In this document: one piece after another, positions 1 to 10,956 of the stretch
Numbering within the stretch: position 1 is the stretch's first letter
Layout: every line of letters starts with the position of its first letter
Position numbers and translations under genes: made by a program
Assembly (NCBI GenBank): GCA_016748015.1
Contig: JAAOMT010000681.1
Span: 122,069 to 186,068 of the forward strand
Direction of reading: 5' to 3'
Length of the DNA stretch: 64,000 bases
From: Geosiphon pyriformis
Taxonomy: Eukaryota > Glomeromycota > Glomeromycetes > Archaeosporales > Geosiphonaceae
The notes under the pieces: model-generated
What the model saw: only the letters and a program-made list of their open reading frames with translations
Databases searched by the model: none
Told to the model about the DNA's origin: nothing

Positions 1-110
1 GTGAAGTAAATTATTATTGTTATATTGATTGTCGAGGCTATTCAAAGGTAAGTGAATCTGATTATTATTGTCACATTGATTGCCATAACTATTTAGAGAT
101 AAGCAAATTT
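1..110. repeat. AT-rich minisatellite, block 1 (about 60 bp period)
   Basis: Degenerate copies of a unit of about 60 bases containing ggtaagtgaatctgattatt-like and cattgattg-like segments follow one another here. A second block of the same unit lies at 1115-1275. Read on the minus strand, the unit gives Asn-rich peptide such as NNNNQIHLPLNSL, so it could come from a low-complexity protein repeat. The copies are too short and diverged to call a gene. Confidence 0.55.
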
Positions 111-299
111 GATTAATATATTCGTGTAAATTGTTATAGCTGTTGTTACCGGAGGTTTTTGGTCTCTTCTTAGCTCTTGTATGTTTGTTGTAATACTGTT
201 AATTCATGACTATGAGAAGTGTTTGAACCTTCAATAACTGAATTTTATCTTCAAATTATTTTCTATAATTTAAACTGCTGGGCTTATAGTGGAATGGCC

Positions 300-460
300 A
301 ATTCCATGCCAGTTGCTTTGTATAATTATATTGTAGTAAACGTCAACTCTTTTCCAGGAAATGCTCATCTGGAAGCTCACTAAAAATGTGTAGTTACTTT
401 GCTGTAAAAGTCAACTCTTCTACAAAAATCTCGTCTGTAGGCTACCCTAATGATTGTATA
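300..460. repeat. Imperfect tandem duplication, about 75 bp unit
   Basis: Two adjacent stretches share gtaaacgtcaactctt / gtaaaagtcaactctt followed by a related tail ending in a variant of ggaagctcac / taggctac. It is a short local duplication with no coding signal. From 460 to 760 I see only AT-rich sequence. Confidence 0.4.
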
Positions 461-779
461 AAAAAAAAGAAAAAAAATGCAAAAGAAAATAAAAGATGAT
501 TTATGAAAGTCATTTTGGATCCAGGCTTGGAAGTGTTTCAACAGTTTACTGAAATTGGTAGCTAATCAATTTCAAACTGTTTAGTAGGAATTGGTTAATT
601 TCAAAAGGAAAATAATTAAGGATTTGGTTTTTTCGAATTATTTGATATTTATTTTGTTTTTGTGTGTAAAGAATGATTTTAATTGTTAAATCTGAAGTAA
701 GATACATTTTCTCAAAGAAAAAAGCTCTTCTTTTATACAACTTGTCATAACACTATTCTATGAACTTGAACTTTGCTTT

Positions 780-905
780 TTTCTACAATTTCACTGAACT
801 AAAGATACATTTCAGTGAACTACAAGTTATTTTGCAAACTATTAGATATTTTGGTGAACTATCAATTATTTTGGCGAATTTCTACAAATTTCAGCGAACT
901 TTTGA
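780..905. repeat. Degenerate tandem repeat, about 33 bp unit
   Basis: A unit resembling atttcagtgaactacaa recurs four to five times with drift (tcactgaact, tcagtgaact, ttggtgaact, ttggcgaatt, tcagcgaact). Nothing else is seen between here and the second minisatellite block at 1115. Confidence 0.45.
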
Positions 906-1114
906 ATGTTACATATTTTGGGATATTGCATGATTGATCATCACAATTAGGTTACATCTGTGTTATGTACAAATTGGATTATTAATTAAATGATAATTTT
1001 GGACATTTTGCTAATATAATAAGTGATAATTTGAAATGATAATATATGCTAATTAATGATAGGAGTTATAAAAATAATTTCATGCTAAATAATATTTCTA
1101 ATTTTGTCTGGTAA

Positions 1115-1275
1115 TACTGTCTAAAGGTAAGTGAATTACTATTGTTGCATTGATTACTGAGACCATCCAAAGGTAAATGAATTTGATTATTATTGTTGTA
1201 TTGATTGTTGAGACTATTAGGAGGTAAGCAAACTGAATTATCATTGCCATGTTAATTGTTGTGGCTGTTTAGAGG
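1115..1275. repeat. AT-rich minisatellite, block 2
   Basis: This block shares the roughly 60-base unit seen at the very start of the window (aaggtaagtgaat, ttattattgttg, ttgattgttgagac). Two to three degenerate copies sit directly before the Sel1 pseudogene. The two blocks may be pieces of one longer array, or may flank a duplicated segment. Confidence 0.5.
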
Positions 1276-1329
1276 TATTTTTTAAAAATGTAAAAATCTC
1301 AAATTAAATTTTCACTATCTATTTTGTTT

Positions 1330-2010
1330 AAATTCTAGAAACTTTGCAGCAATGGATAAATTAAGAAATTGCTACATTCACGGCAAAAGTGTTAATTAGG
1401 ACACAAGTCAAGTTGTCAAATTATATCAAAAGACAAGTGATGCAGAGAATTCTGCTACAATGAACAATTTAGGTTATTGCTATCAGCATAATGAAAGTAT
1501 CGATTAAAACAAAAGTCAAGGGGTCAAATTATATCAAAAAGCTGTTAATGCAAGAAATTCTGAAGCAATAACTCGATTAGGTTGTTGCTATTAATATGAT
1601 AAAAGTGTCAATTAAGACATAGATCAAGCTGTCAAATTGTATCAAAAGACAAGTGATACAGGAAATTCTAAAACAATAACTCGATTAGAACATTGCTACT
1701 TTAATGGCAAATGCATCAATCAGAACACAGATTAAACTGTCAAATTGTATTGAAAAGTGGCTGATGTGAGAGATTCTGGAGCAATAAATTAGATTTAGAA
1801 AGTAAAGATAAAAATAAAGATGAATCTTTGTCCTTGCTATCTACACATTAAAGTAAAACTGCAATTGAAGATACATTGTACTATTGTGAAGAGCACTATA
1901 GTGAAAAAGTTGATTCAGACTTTTTTAAAACTTTGAAAATATTAATTCATAATACTGTTCTCAAAGTTCAAGAAGAGAAAAAACAGTTGCAAATAGATAG
2001 CTTTTTTAAA
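1330..2010 (+). pseudogene. Dead Sel1-repeat protein gene
   Basis: One plus-strand frame gives at least four Sel1-like units of about 36 residues. Each has a core like AVKLYQKTSDxGNS followed by NNLGYCYQxxxSI or a variant. Sel1 repeats are helical scaffolds, often joined to kinases in these fungi. The frame is broken by TAA stops that fall mostly at one repeat position, where the unit expects VNQD but reads VN-stop-D. Other stops replace Gln in CYQ and LYQK. CAA changed to TAA explains these, so the relic seems to have decayed by C-to-T mutation like the nearby transposons. No start codon, kinase part or intact tail is visible. Confidence 0.7.
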
Positions 2011-2039
2011 TAAAATATATATAATTAGTTATTATATTA

Positions 2040-2160
2040 TGCATGTGATATATAGATTATGTGATAAGATATTAATCATTTTTTATAGTCTCATTTTTCT
2101 ATAGTCACCACAAATGTGCTGACCAAAAAGTGTGATTATAAAGAGAGTTTACTATATGTT
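2040..2160. other. Possible DNA-transposon end remnant
   Basis: The stretch contains ctatagtcaccacaaatgtg and aagtgtgattataaagag, which resembles the terminal region of a small DNA transposon. I could not find a matching inverted partner nearby, so this is a weak call. Confidence 0.2.
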
Positions 2161-4400
2161 TTTTTTATTTAAGTTTTATAAATATAGTCTAATTGTTATT
2201 TAGTACATAAAACCAGATTAAATAACTTAAACTAAATACAATTTATGTTTTTATATATGTAACTAGTTATTTGAATCAAACAAAACAATACTATATATTT
2301 ATACAAATACTAATATTATCATTTAAACTAAAAAAAAAACACATTTTATACTTACTAAAGCTAACTACAAAAAACTCAATAATATCAAGCAATTAAATCA
2401 TTTTATTTGACAATACAGCCATTATATTACGATATTAACTTACTATCTTTGATTAATTCAGTTTTTTTTATATTAATTATTTAATACTTATAAAAAATAT
2501 TAAAATATTTTAAATATGTTAATTTAAAAAAAATTGTTTATTATAATTAATATTTTTTATTTTAAAAATAATGTATTTATTTATATCTAATTTTTGCTAA
2601 TTATTTGTAATATTTTTTAAGTTTTATACTATATACAAATTAATTATTAAAAATTAAGCAAATATATATTTTAATAGTTTATAAGTTAAAATTTTATATT
2701 GATTTTATAAATATAAAATTTATTATTTGATATTTTGTTTATAATAAAAATTTTTTCTAGTAACTTAAAAATTTATTTTATAATTATTGTTTTATTTAAA
2801 TAATATTTTAAAGCTAAATTATTAATACTTAAAAAAAGTATTTTATAAATTTTTTTTGAGTTTTTTTTAAATTTGTTTAATTTTTAAAAATAATTATTTA
2901 TGTCTTTATTAATAGATTTAAAATAATATTTATAATGTATTTTTGTACTTTTTTTGTAATTATTTAAATAATATTCTTTTAATATTAGTTTTTATTAATA
3001 ATAATAATATTTTTTATAAAGTAAATAGAAAAATTTATAATTTATTATATTATAATTTACAGTTTTATGGATAAATAAAATTAAAAACAATATTTTATTT
3101 TACAAGTTTGTTTTTTTATTGGTTTTGATTAATGTTTTTTATAATATTTTATAATATTTTTCTATTAAATAATGTTTTTTTATTGTTAAGTATAATTTAA
3201 TAAATTTGAAAAATCTAATAAGTATAAAATAAATGTTTAAATCTATTATTATATTTAATATAATAAAAAAACTAATTTTAATTTAATGTTATTATTAAAT
3301 ATTAATCTAAAATATATATTAATATTGTATTTCATAGTTATAATTATTAAATAAAGTATTTGATAAATTATTTTTTTATCTTTTTTTTATTGTACAATTA
3401 AATCAATTTTTAATAATTTGTGATTAAAAATTTAGTATTTAAAAAATAATATAATAAAAAAATAGGTTTAAAAAATCTTTTAACAAATTTTAGATAATAA
3501 ATAAATAAATCAAAAAAAGTATAATTATATATATTTATATATTATTTGTTTTATAAAACTTTTTTAATCTTGCTTAGATTAAAAACAATGTTATATTTTA
3601 TAATAAAATATTCAAAAAATTAGATAAATTGTTTAAAAACAGATTTAATAAAATTAATTTTAAGACCAATATTTTTTAAAAGATTAAAAGCTTTTTGTAA
3701 ATACGTAAAATTTTTATTTTAAGTTTTTGAAAATATTATTATACCATTTATATAAATTAAAACAAAGTTTTTGTTAACTAATTTAAATACTTTGTTTATT
3801 ATTTGTTAATTTAAAAAATATAATTTTTCTTGAAAATTATTATTATTATTAGAAAAACTTATTTATTTTTGGTTTTTTGCATAAATTTAAATTTTTTTAT
3901 TTTGATTATTATTTTCTTAATTAAGATTCTTATTTTTATAGTTTTAATAATATGTTTAATTAAGTTTGTTTGTTTAAAAGAATTTTTTTTTTTTAATAAC
4001 TGGTTTATTATTGACCAGTAAGTTTTTAATGTCTTTTTTTATTTTTTAAAATTTATATAGCTTAACATAATTTTATATAACTGTTATATATTTTAAGTTC
4101 TTATTAAATTTTTTTTTGATTTAATACATAAAAAATAAAATCATTAAATTTGTTTTATTTACAAATTAAATATATAAACTTTTATTTAATAAGTTTAAAA
4201 TTAATATAAAGTTACATATATTTATACAAAATAATAATAAAATATATTTTAATACTGATGTAATTTTTTCTAATTTTAAAACTTACAATTATTTTTATTT
4301 TACAATAATAAAACAAATTTTTTTCAATATTAAAATATATAAAACAATAATAATGTTAATTTAAAAAATAATTATTAAATAACAATTATATTATATAGGC
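2160..4400 (-). mobile_element. Decayed Ty3/Gypsy pol relic in AT-rich sequence
   Basis: Most of this 2.2 kb is A/T with no usable frame. On the minus strand near 3620-3800 one frame reads FVLIYINGIIIFSKT, then YLQKAFNLLKNIGLKINF. This is the Ty3/Gypsy reverse-transcriptase active-site region, normally YLDDI(I)VFSK followed by the AGLKIN-K-C motif. The catalytic DD reads as NG, as expected if GAT codons became AAT. Further along, VKRFFKPIF resembles the start of the RT-RNase H connection. The reading frames at 3830-4021 on the plus strand look like low-complexity by-products. LTRs were not identified. Confidence 0.5.
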
Positions 4401-4525
4401 ATATTGCAGGGGTTAAAAACTCTGATTATCGTTATAATTTAACAATAGATCTGAAACGCCATTGACACGAACCAAACATATATTAGGCCATATCTTCCCA
4501 AACCATAACAAACACCCAAAACACC

Positions 4526-6467
4526 ATGGCGAGCGTTGAAGATATTAAACTTGAATTAAGAGATGTTAAGACCGAATATAAGAGATGCGTGGAGGAGCTG
4601 AAGGGAAAGAGTGAGAAGCTGGGTGAGAAGGGAGATAAGTTAAGTGAATTGAAGAAGTTGAGAGAAGAGAAGTATGAGAACGAAAACCAAAAGAAAGAGC
4701 TAGAAAAGCAAAAAGAAAAGCTAGAAGAAGTGAAGGAGGTAAAAACGAATAAAGATAGATGGGAGTTGCAGATGCAAAAACGGCAAGATAACTTTATGGA
4801 AACAAATAAGACAGGTAGCAACTTAATGACTTGAGACATAGAGTAGAGCTTAAGAAAATTTGTAAATTCACTTTTCCATCCATACTACTATTCATTTATT
4901 TTGTAATCATATGCGTTTTATGGAAGGAATATCCATATTTGAGAGAATATTTGGTTATTATACTTATTTCTTTCAATTTTCCATTCTAGAACATCTTGCG
5001 AAGCGTGCTAGACTTTACATGCCTGTTTACATGCCTGACAACACCATATCATTTCTACAACTCCTCTGTCCTCCCTTCGTTGAACCAATCACACTCGGCA
5101 ATCTTGAACACTGTTTTACCTCAGCGTTACTTCAAAAATTGCCAGCTATACCCCATCTTTGCCGGGACTATGGAAATTATCTTGTACCTATAAATTCAGA
5201 TGCTTTCTACAATGTTCCTAGATTGTGTGCAATCGTCAGTAACATTTTCAGCAAGTTCTATACCGAATGTTCTAGGCAAGAAGGATTAACCAAAGATGGT
5301 ATCAATAATCATATTTTGGACATGATAACATTTTTAAGCCAATATATCGCAACTCCATATCTAAGTTGGAAACGTAATGAAAGAACAGGAAAGAAGGTTC
5401 GGCCAGATATCACAGTTTATTGCAACAACTTGCTTGTAATGAATGGTGAAGAAAAAGATGTTCGGGACAAATTATTAATCGCAGCACAAAAACTGGATGG
5501 TTATTTTCCATTTTGGAATCCACTTACCTTCGGTAACTTACCATTTGTTCTAGCCCTTGCGGCGGGAGGTACACATTTGCAATTTCACTATTACTACGTG
5601 GACGATACAACAGGCTTGACACCAAGACGTCAGACAATTGGCGAACATCTGAGCCTTGACAGTCCAAACCGAGTATACAATTATCAAGTGCTTCAGTACA
5701 CAATCAATTTTTTTCGGATTCTTCGGACTTTGTGTCGAGATCAGTACATCACAGCTCCAATATTGGGGCTATACGAGAATATCATAGAGTCACATTTTAG
5801 TATTACAACACTCCCCCACAAGATCGTTAAAAAAATAGATAGACCAAGCATTGTTGATCTAGATTTCCATAAAGAATTTTACCAAAATACGCTTCCAGGC
5901 TTAGGGCCAATCAGGGTTCTTGACTATTACCTTACAAATCACTCAGTGGTAGTACATTTGGCTCCAGTTGGCTTTAAGAGATATCCTGAATGTGAACCCG
6001 AGCTGCGAGATGCTATACGGCATGTACTTGTAACGCTAGAAAAACTTCATAAGATGAACGTCGTCCATCGGGATATTCGCTGGGATAATGTTTTAAAACT
6101 CCTGGATGATAGTTGGATGTTAATTGATTTGAAGAAGCTGCTCCCTTAGGAGCTTCAAGGTACAGTGATAAAAGAATTTCGACTTACGGTTAGACATGTT
6201 TGCTAATTGTTGCTATTTACTTTACAAAGAGATTCATTGGTTATTGGAGCTCCAGAATATGAATCGGGGCAAGACTTTTGTAGCGCTGCAGGCGATATTT
6301 GGATGGTTGGAAATCTTTTCAACCATATTCCACTTTCTTCATCCGCTCAACAGTTTAGGGAAAAATTGATGAACGAAAATCCTAATAGTCGACCGACTGC
6401 AGATGATGCTCTAAAAGATGAGTGGTTTAATTTGCCAGAGGAGCAATTATCTATAATGCAAGTTTAG
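4526..6467 (+). CDS. Coiled-coil / nuclease-like / kinase protein, Crinkler-like, one frameshift
   Basis: Proposed exons are 4526-4814, 4990-6188 and 6232-6467. Intron 1 runs gtagca to ttctag and joins NKT to EHLAKRA in frame. Intron 2 is only 43 bases and tentative. Exon 1 encodes a Lys/Glu-rich coiled coil of about 95 residues. Around residue 234, RPDITVY followed by NGEEK resembles the PD-(D/E)xK nuclease-like domain that precedes kinases in Crinkler-type proteins. The kinase part has VVHRDIRWDNV near residue 455, a LID motif in place of DFG, and DIWMVGNL. After LID the frame is lost: one missing base near 6127-6130 turns the expected acidic/Ala run into KKLLP-stop. Gly-Ala-Pro-Glu-Tyr in exon 3 then fits the APE motif. 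The protein would be about 570 residues. Host-directed or self-directed signalling is only inferred. Confidence 0.7.
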
Positions 6468-6479
6468 ACTTTTAAACAT

Positions 6480-7365
6480 CCCATATTAAATGTACTGATG
6501 TTTAATTATGTTATTATTTGCTTAAATCAATCTTAATTTTCAAATTTGTCATGCTTATCTTTGTTTTTTTATATTTTCGGAATTAAAAAAGTATTTTATT
6601 CAAAACAATAGCTTTTTTATTTTATTTTTTTAGCTGTTAATGACTGAATTTTTTACTCCAGATTTTTTAAATAACACATTATTTTCAGTATAAATAACAT
6701 GAAATGCTTATTTTAATTTGTAATAGTTTTAAGTTTAAAATATTAATATTAACAATTTTATAAAAAAACAAAATTTGATTATGCATGTAGCCAGTTATCT
6801 AAATTAGTTAAAACAACATTACATTTTAAATAAAATATTTCTAATATATTATATATATGTTGATTATTAATAAAAAATGTAAAAAAATTTTATATTATTA
6901 ACTAAACTTAAGTAATTAAAAAAATTGCAATTTTATTCTTTAATTTAATATTATTAAACTTGTTATTTTTGGTATAATTGCTATTTTCAAATTTATTTTA
7001 TGAATTATGTTAACTTTACAAACTTTTTTTTGTATATAATATTATTCAAATAGAAAAATAACAAAACATCTTGTAATTAAACAACCAAAAACTTGAAAAC
7101 TATTTTTATTTTTATATTAAATTTATTTTATTGTAAATAAAAATTACTATTTTAACTTATAATTATTATTAATAAAATAACATATTTAAAAAATATTATT
7201 AATTAATAGCAGATATTTAAAGCATAAAAAAAGTTAATAAAACTATTAAAATCTTTTTTTTGTTAATTTTTTGATCGTGATAAAAGCTAAAATATACCAA
7301 AAAAATAATTTTTCTTATTTTTTTTTTTTTTTACAGTTTTACAGTTATTTTTTTAAATACATTTT
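6480..7365. other. AT-rich interval, no gene seen
   Basis: Very AT-rich sequence without an extended reading frame or recognisable motif separates the kinase gene from LINE copy A. CpG is almost absent. Confidence 0.6.
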
Positions 7366-7369
7366 GTTT

Positions 7370-9640
7370 ATAGCTATAGAATCAGTAGACTCTTCTGTTA
7401 GTAAATTAGTATCTGGTTTAATTGATTTAAGGACTTAGTCTGAAGTTAAAAATAAGCATTTGGAAAATGCTCACTTACATAACATATTATATAAAAAACC
7501 AAAGAAGTCTATTATTGTTAACAATATAGTTAAGTTGTTTATTGGTCTTTTAAGTTTTGCAGATATAAAAACCAAAAATATTAAACCTATAAAATCTTGA
7601 AACAGTAAAATAAACAGTAAAATAAACAGTGTTAATAAAATCTTAAATCTAAAAAATATGAAGTATAAAGTTGCAAAGAAGACTAGTTATGCAAATTAAA
7701 TATTTCAAAGATTAATAATATAATAAATAATGTTATATTCAAAAGAACATACACTAAAATATATATTTTAGATAGTCAACTAAAAAAAATATTCTTTAAT
7801 GACTTAAGTAATAATACTAACAACATTCTAACATTTTTGAATTTTAAGTTTTTTAATGACAAACATTTGTTAGCAATTGTGTTATGTGTTTTAAAAAAAA
7901 ATTTTAAGCCAATTAAATCTTTTACACTAGATATTAAGTTATTAATTGTGTCTGACAAAATATCTGGAAATAAATTGTTAAATATGAAAAAAAAATTTTA
8001 TTACATTAATGGTTTTAAAAAGAGTGTTTATTTTCTTAAAAATTTCAGAAATTATTAAATTATTTTTTATATTGGAATCAAATTTAAAAAACCTAAAGAC
8101 ATGATAATTTGTAAAAAAATTTTGGTTAATAATAATGTTAAAAAGATCAGTAGTTATACAGATTAAAAAATAATAGTCAAGAAAATTTCAATTAATTTTC
8201 TGAAATCAGCTGTAAAATTAGTTTTTTCTAAGTTTGGTGCTCTGTTAGTGTTATTAGTAATATTGCTGTATATTTTCTGGCTTTGAATATAAGTGTTGGT
8301 ATTGGAATTTGCAATCTGGTATTTTCTATTATGACTAAGTTGCAAGCTGTTGTATTGTTTTTAGAGTGTGTTCTGTTATCATGTTTTTTGGTTTTATATC
8401 TCAACAGTCAAGCTGTTATTAATACATATGTGTCTGAAATGTTGTTTGCTATGCCAAATTTTCATAATCAATGCTGGATTGAAAGAAAGCATATTTTTAA
8501 TTTGATTAGGAATAAAGATTTTATGATGAGTTGGATTAAGATTAAAGATTATTTTGGGGTTTGTGGTAATGTAAAGTCAGATGCCACTATAAATGTGGCT
8601 GTTAGTTTTTTTTTTCTTTGCCAGTAAGAGTGCAAAAACGTTTTTTGATGGCTGAAAATACTGTTATGTCTGACAATACTTATCATTTTGTTAGGAAAGT
8701 TTTTTAAGTTTGTTTGTCATAATTGTTAAGAGATTGGTCCTGGCTGTAATATAGTTTCTAATATGTTAATCAAGAATATAGATTAAGACATTACTACAAA
8801 AGTCTAGTATTTTAACTCACACATATTCACTGGTTTTATTAATTAGAAGTTATCTAGTCTTTATACATACTTGATAAAAGCTGTACACAAACAGTTACTA
8901 ATAATTATTAGAAAAAAGTTGTTTGATAAAAAATATCCTGGTGTGCTGTGTTTGTTATATAATAAGGTAAAGTTATCAGATTCTGTTTTCACTTGTGCAC
9001 AAGATATTAGTATTCAAGAAGAGATTTTGGCTAAGGCTTCCATGTATTGAGTTGCTTTAGCAAACACTTGTGGTTTGTCTTTTTCTACTGTTTTATGGGT
9101 GCTTTTTTGTTGTTTATTAAATGTTGAGACTTATGCAATTGTGTACAAAAAGTTTGTGCTGAAAAATTGGTATATGGAAACTATTGAGATTTTTAATAAT
9201 AAAAAAAAAACCACTTCTGCTGTTGTTAATTTTGTAAGGTATTTAGTAAAGTTGTATTATTCTAAGATCTGGTTAACAAAGCCTAAGTTTAGAGTTAATA
9301 TAAAAAAAGCTAGTTTGGTTAGAAACAGCAGTGTGATGTTTGGTTTGTAATATAGTTTGGTATTAATGTTATCAGATAGTATGATCAGGATGCTTAGCAT
9401 TATTGAATCTTTTGCTGTTAGTTTTGGCTGTCATAAGTCATGTTTTTTTTTCTGGTCTAGATTGCAATATAAGTATTAGTATAGATATATAGTGTTGTTT
9501 TGTCTGGTCTAAATGGCTAGTCATATGTAGTAAGTATACGAATTATGTTAATTTAAGCCACTTAGTCTGGTTTTATGTACTAGATAGTAATTAAATTTCA
9601 TTCAATAAATAATAATAATAAAAATAAAATAAAATAAAAA
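7370..9640 (+). mobile_element. LINE copy A: ORF1 joined to RNase H by internal deletion
   Basis: Left part (7370-8238): an ORF1 of a Glomeromycotina LINE family, with LFDDLSNNTN-like, PIKSFTLDIKLL and FSKFG segments (the last is the start of an RRM-like domain). Right part (8241-9352): the end of ORF2. It has an RNase H region (MTKLQAVVLFLECV, YLNSQAVINTY for the usual YSDSQ), then NSHIFTGF, KKLFDKKYPGVLCLL and the C-terminal SKIWLTKPKFRV segment. The endonuclease and RT are missing, so about 4 kb was lost at the junction near 8240. Stops stand where Trp is expected in the family. A short frameshift lies near 8615-8705. The 3' UTR and the A-rich tail (AATAAAATAAAA type) match copy B. Confidence 0.75.
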
Positions 9641-9990
9641 TTTTTAATAAACAAGTTAATTTCAAGTTAAGAAATATAATTTAATTAAAAATTTGATATT
9701 ATAAAAGTTTAATTTTTTTTTAAAAAATAATATTAGAATTATTATTCTATTTTTTTATAAAATTATTAACTTATTTATTAATCTATTTATTAATTTAGTT
9801 ATTTAATTTAATTATTAATTATTATATAAACAAAAAAATAAAAAATTTCTTTTTTTTTACATTTCAAATCTCTTAAAGAGCATATTTTTGATAAAAAAGT
9901 TTTTTGTTTTTTCTTGTTTTTTTTATTCAATAACTTTATTATAAATTTAAAAATTGTTTTAAGTAATAGCATATCAAAAAATAAATATTC
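9640..9990. other. AT-rich spacer between LINE copies
   Basis: About 350 bases of A/T-rich sequence lie between the 3' tail of LINE copy A and the first recognisable ORF1 codons of copy B. It may be the decayed 5' end of copy B. No motif is seen. Confidence 0.4.
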
Positions 9991-10956
9991 AAAGAAGCTT
10001 TTTATAATTCTGTTGGTAACTTTCTTGTTTAGAAAAAAAAAGTAGCTTTTGACAACATTAAATATTTTGGTAATAAGAAAGATATATCTTTAGTTAAGTC
10101 TGGTTTTAATAATATTTACTCAGATTTAAACAATGAGTCTAATAGTAGTAAAGACAATAATATTATGGAAGACATTAATAGTGTGTTTTTTTTAAGTTTA
10201 GTTGCAGCTACATTCAAAGCCCAAAAAATAATTAGTAATATAAATTGTGGCTTCTTCTTAGGTTTTTTCAAATTTAATATGAAAGAGAAAATTGATTTTT
10301 TTTTATTTCTTCTTAACATTCTCTTAAACAAAAAATAGATTAACTTTAAAATAGTAAAGACTTTAGTTGAAGTGGCTATTAAAAAATCTTTCACTTTGGA
10401 TATTAATTTGTTAACAATAGAAGACAAATTAGCAATAACTAAAACACAGACAATTAAAAAGTTATTTTTATTAATCAATAGTTTTGAAAAAGTTATTACT
10501 TTCTTAAAATTTGAAAAAATTATCTGATTAATATTCAAATCAAAAAAAAGTATAAAAAAACTATGTTATTAACTAAAAAAAAAAGAATCAAAGTAAACAG
10601 TAATTTTAAAAAACAAAAAATTAGATCAAATTAGATTGTAATAATAATAAAAATTTTTATAAATACACCAAAAAAATTATTATTACTACAGTATTTAAGT
10701 ATGACCAAATTGTATTAATCAAATTACAACTTATTAGACTATAACAGAAAACTGTAGTGGAATTTATTGAATTGGCTTAAGCAAATTAATTAACAGCAAA
10801 GTAATTATTCTTAATTAAAAAAGATTCAGTATATATAGCCAAAGCCATAAGAAATTATAATATTTAGATATTAAAAAATTAATTTAGAGCACTTTTGTTT
10901 ATTCTGTCTGTAAGAACAACTGTTTATAATTTAAGCACTTTATTAAAAAGAACTGG
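9990..10956 (+). mobile_element. LINE copy B, 5' part (ORF1, interrupted)
   Basis: From about 10030 the plus strand reads as a decayed ORF1 (nucleic-acid-binding Gag-like protein): GNKKDISLVKSGFNN, then VKTLVEVAIKKSFTLDINLL, SFEKVITFLKFEKII, and RALLFILSVRTTVYNL near 10890. Stops sit at expected Trp sites, for example before INFKIVK. The frame ends at LLKRTG, where the Gypsy element begins, and resumes at 16282 with KKICIIN. The long minus-strand frame at 10116-10538 is a by-product of this ORF1. This element is the same family as LINE copy A but a different ORF1 subtype. Confidence 0.75.
10953..10956. repeat. Target-site duplication, left copy (CTGG)
   Basis: CTGG precedes the left LTR and CTGA (16278-16281) follows the right LTR. 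With the preceding A, the left copy can also be read as 5 bp. Joining across the duplication gives the expected LINE codons RTG-KK. Confidence 0.55.

Noticed and set aside
1330-2010. In-frame TAA in the Sel1 repeats could mean a reassigned genetic code (TAA = Gln).
   Set aside because: Intact genes in the window (44.2 and 45.2 kb) use TAA as a terminator, and the transposons show stops at Trp sites too, so mutation explains the pattern.
3830-4021. Plus-strand frame coding for a hydrophobic Ile/Phe-rich peptide, possible membrane protein.
   Set aside because: It lies in AT-rich decayed Gypsy sequence, and its composition is what random AT gives.
4483-4839. Minus-strand Ser/Phe-rich frame of 118 codons.
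   Set aside because: It is the complement of the Lys/Glu coiled-coil exon, which splices in phase with the next exon.
10116-10538. Long minus-strand open frame (140 codons) as a gene.
   Set aside because: The plus strand of the same segment is a recognisable LINE ORF1. The minus frame is an AT-driven shadow.
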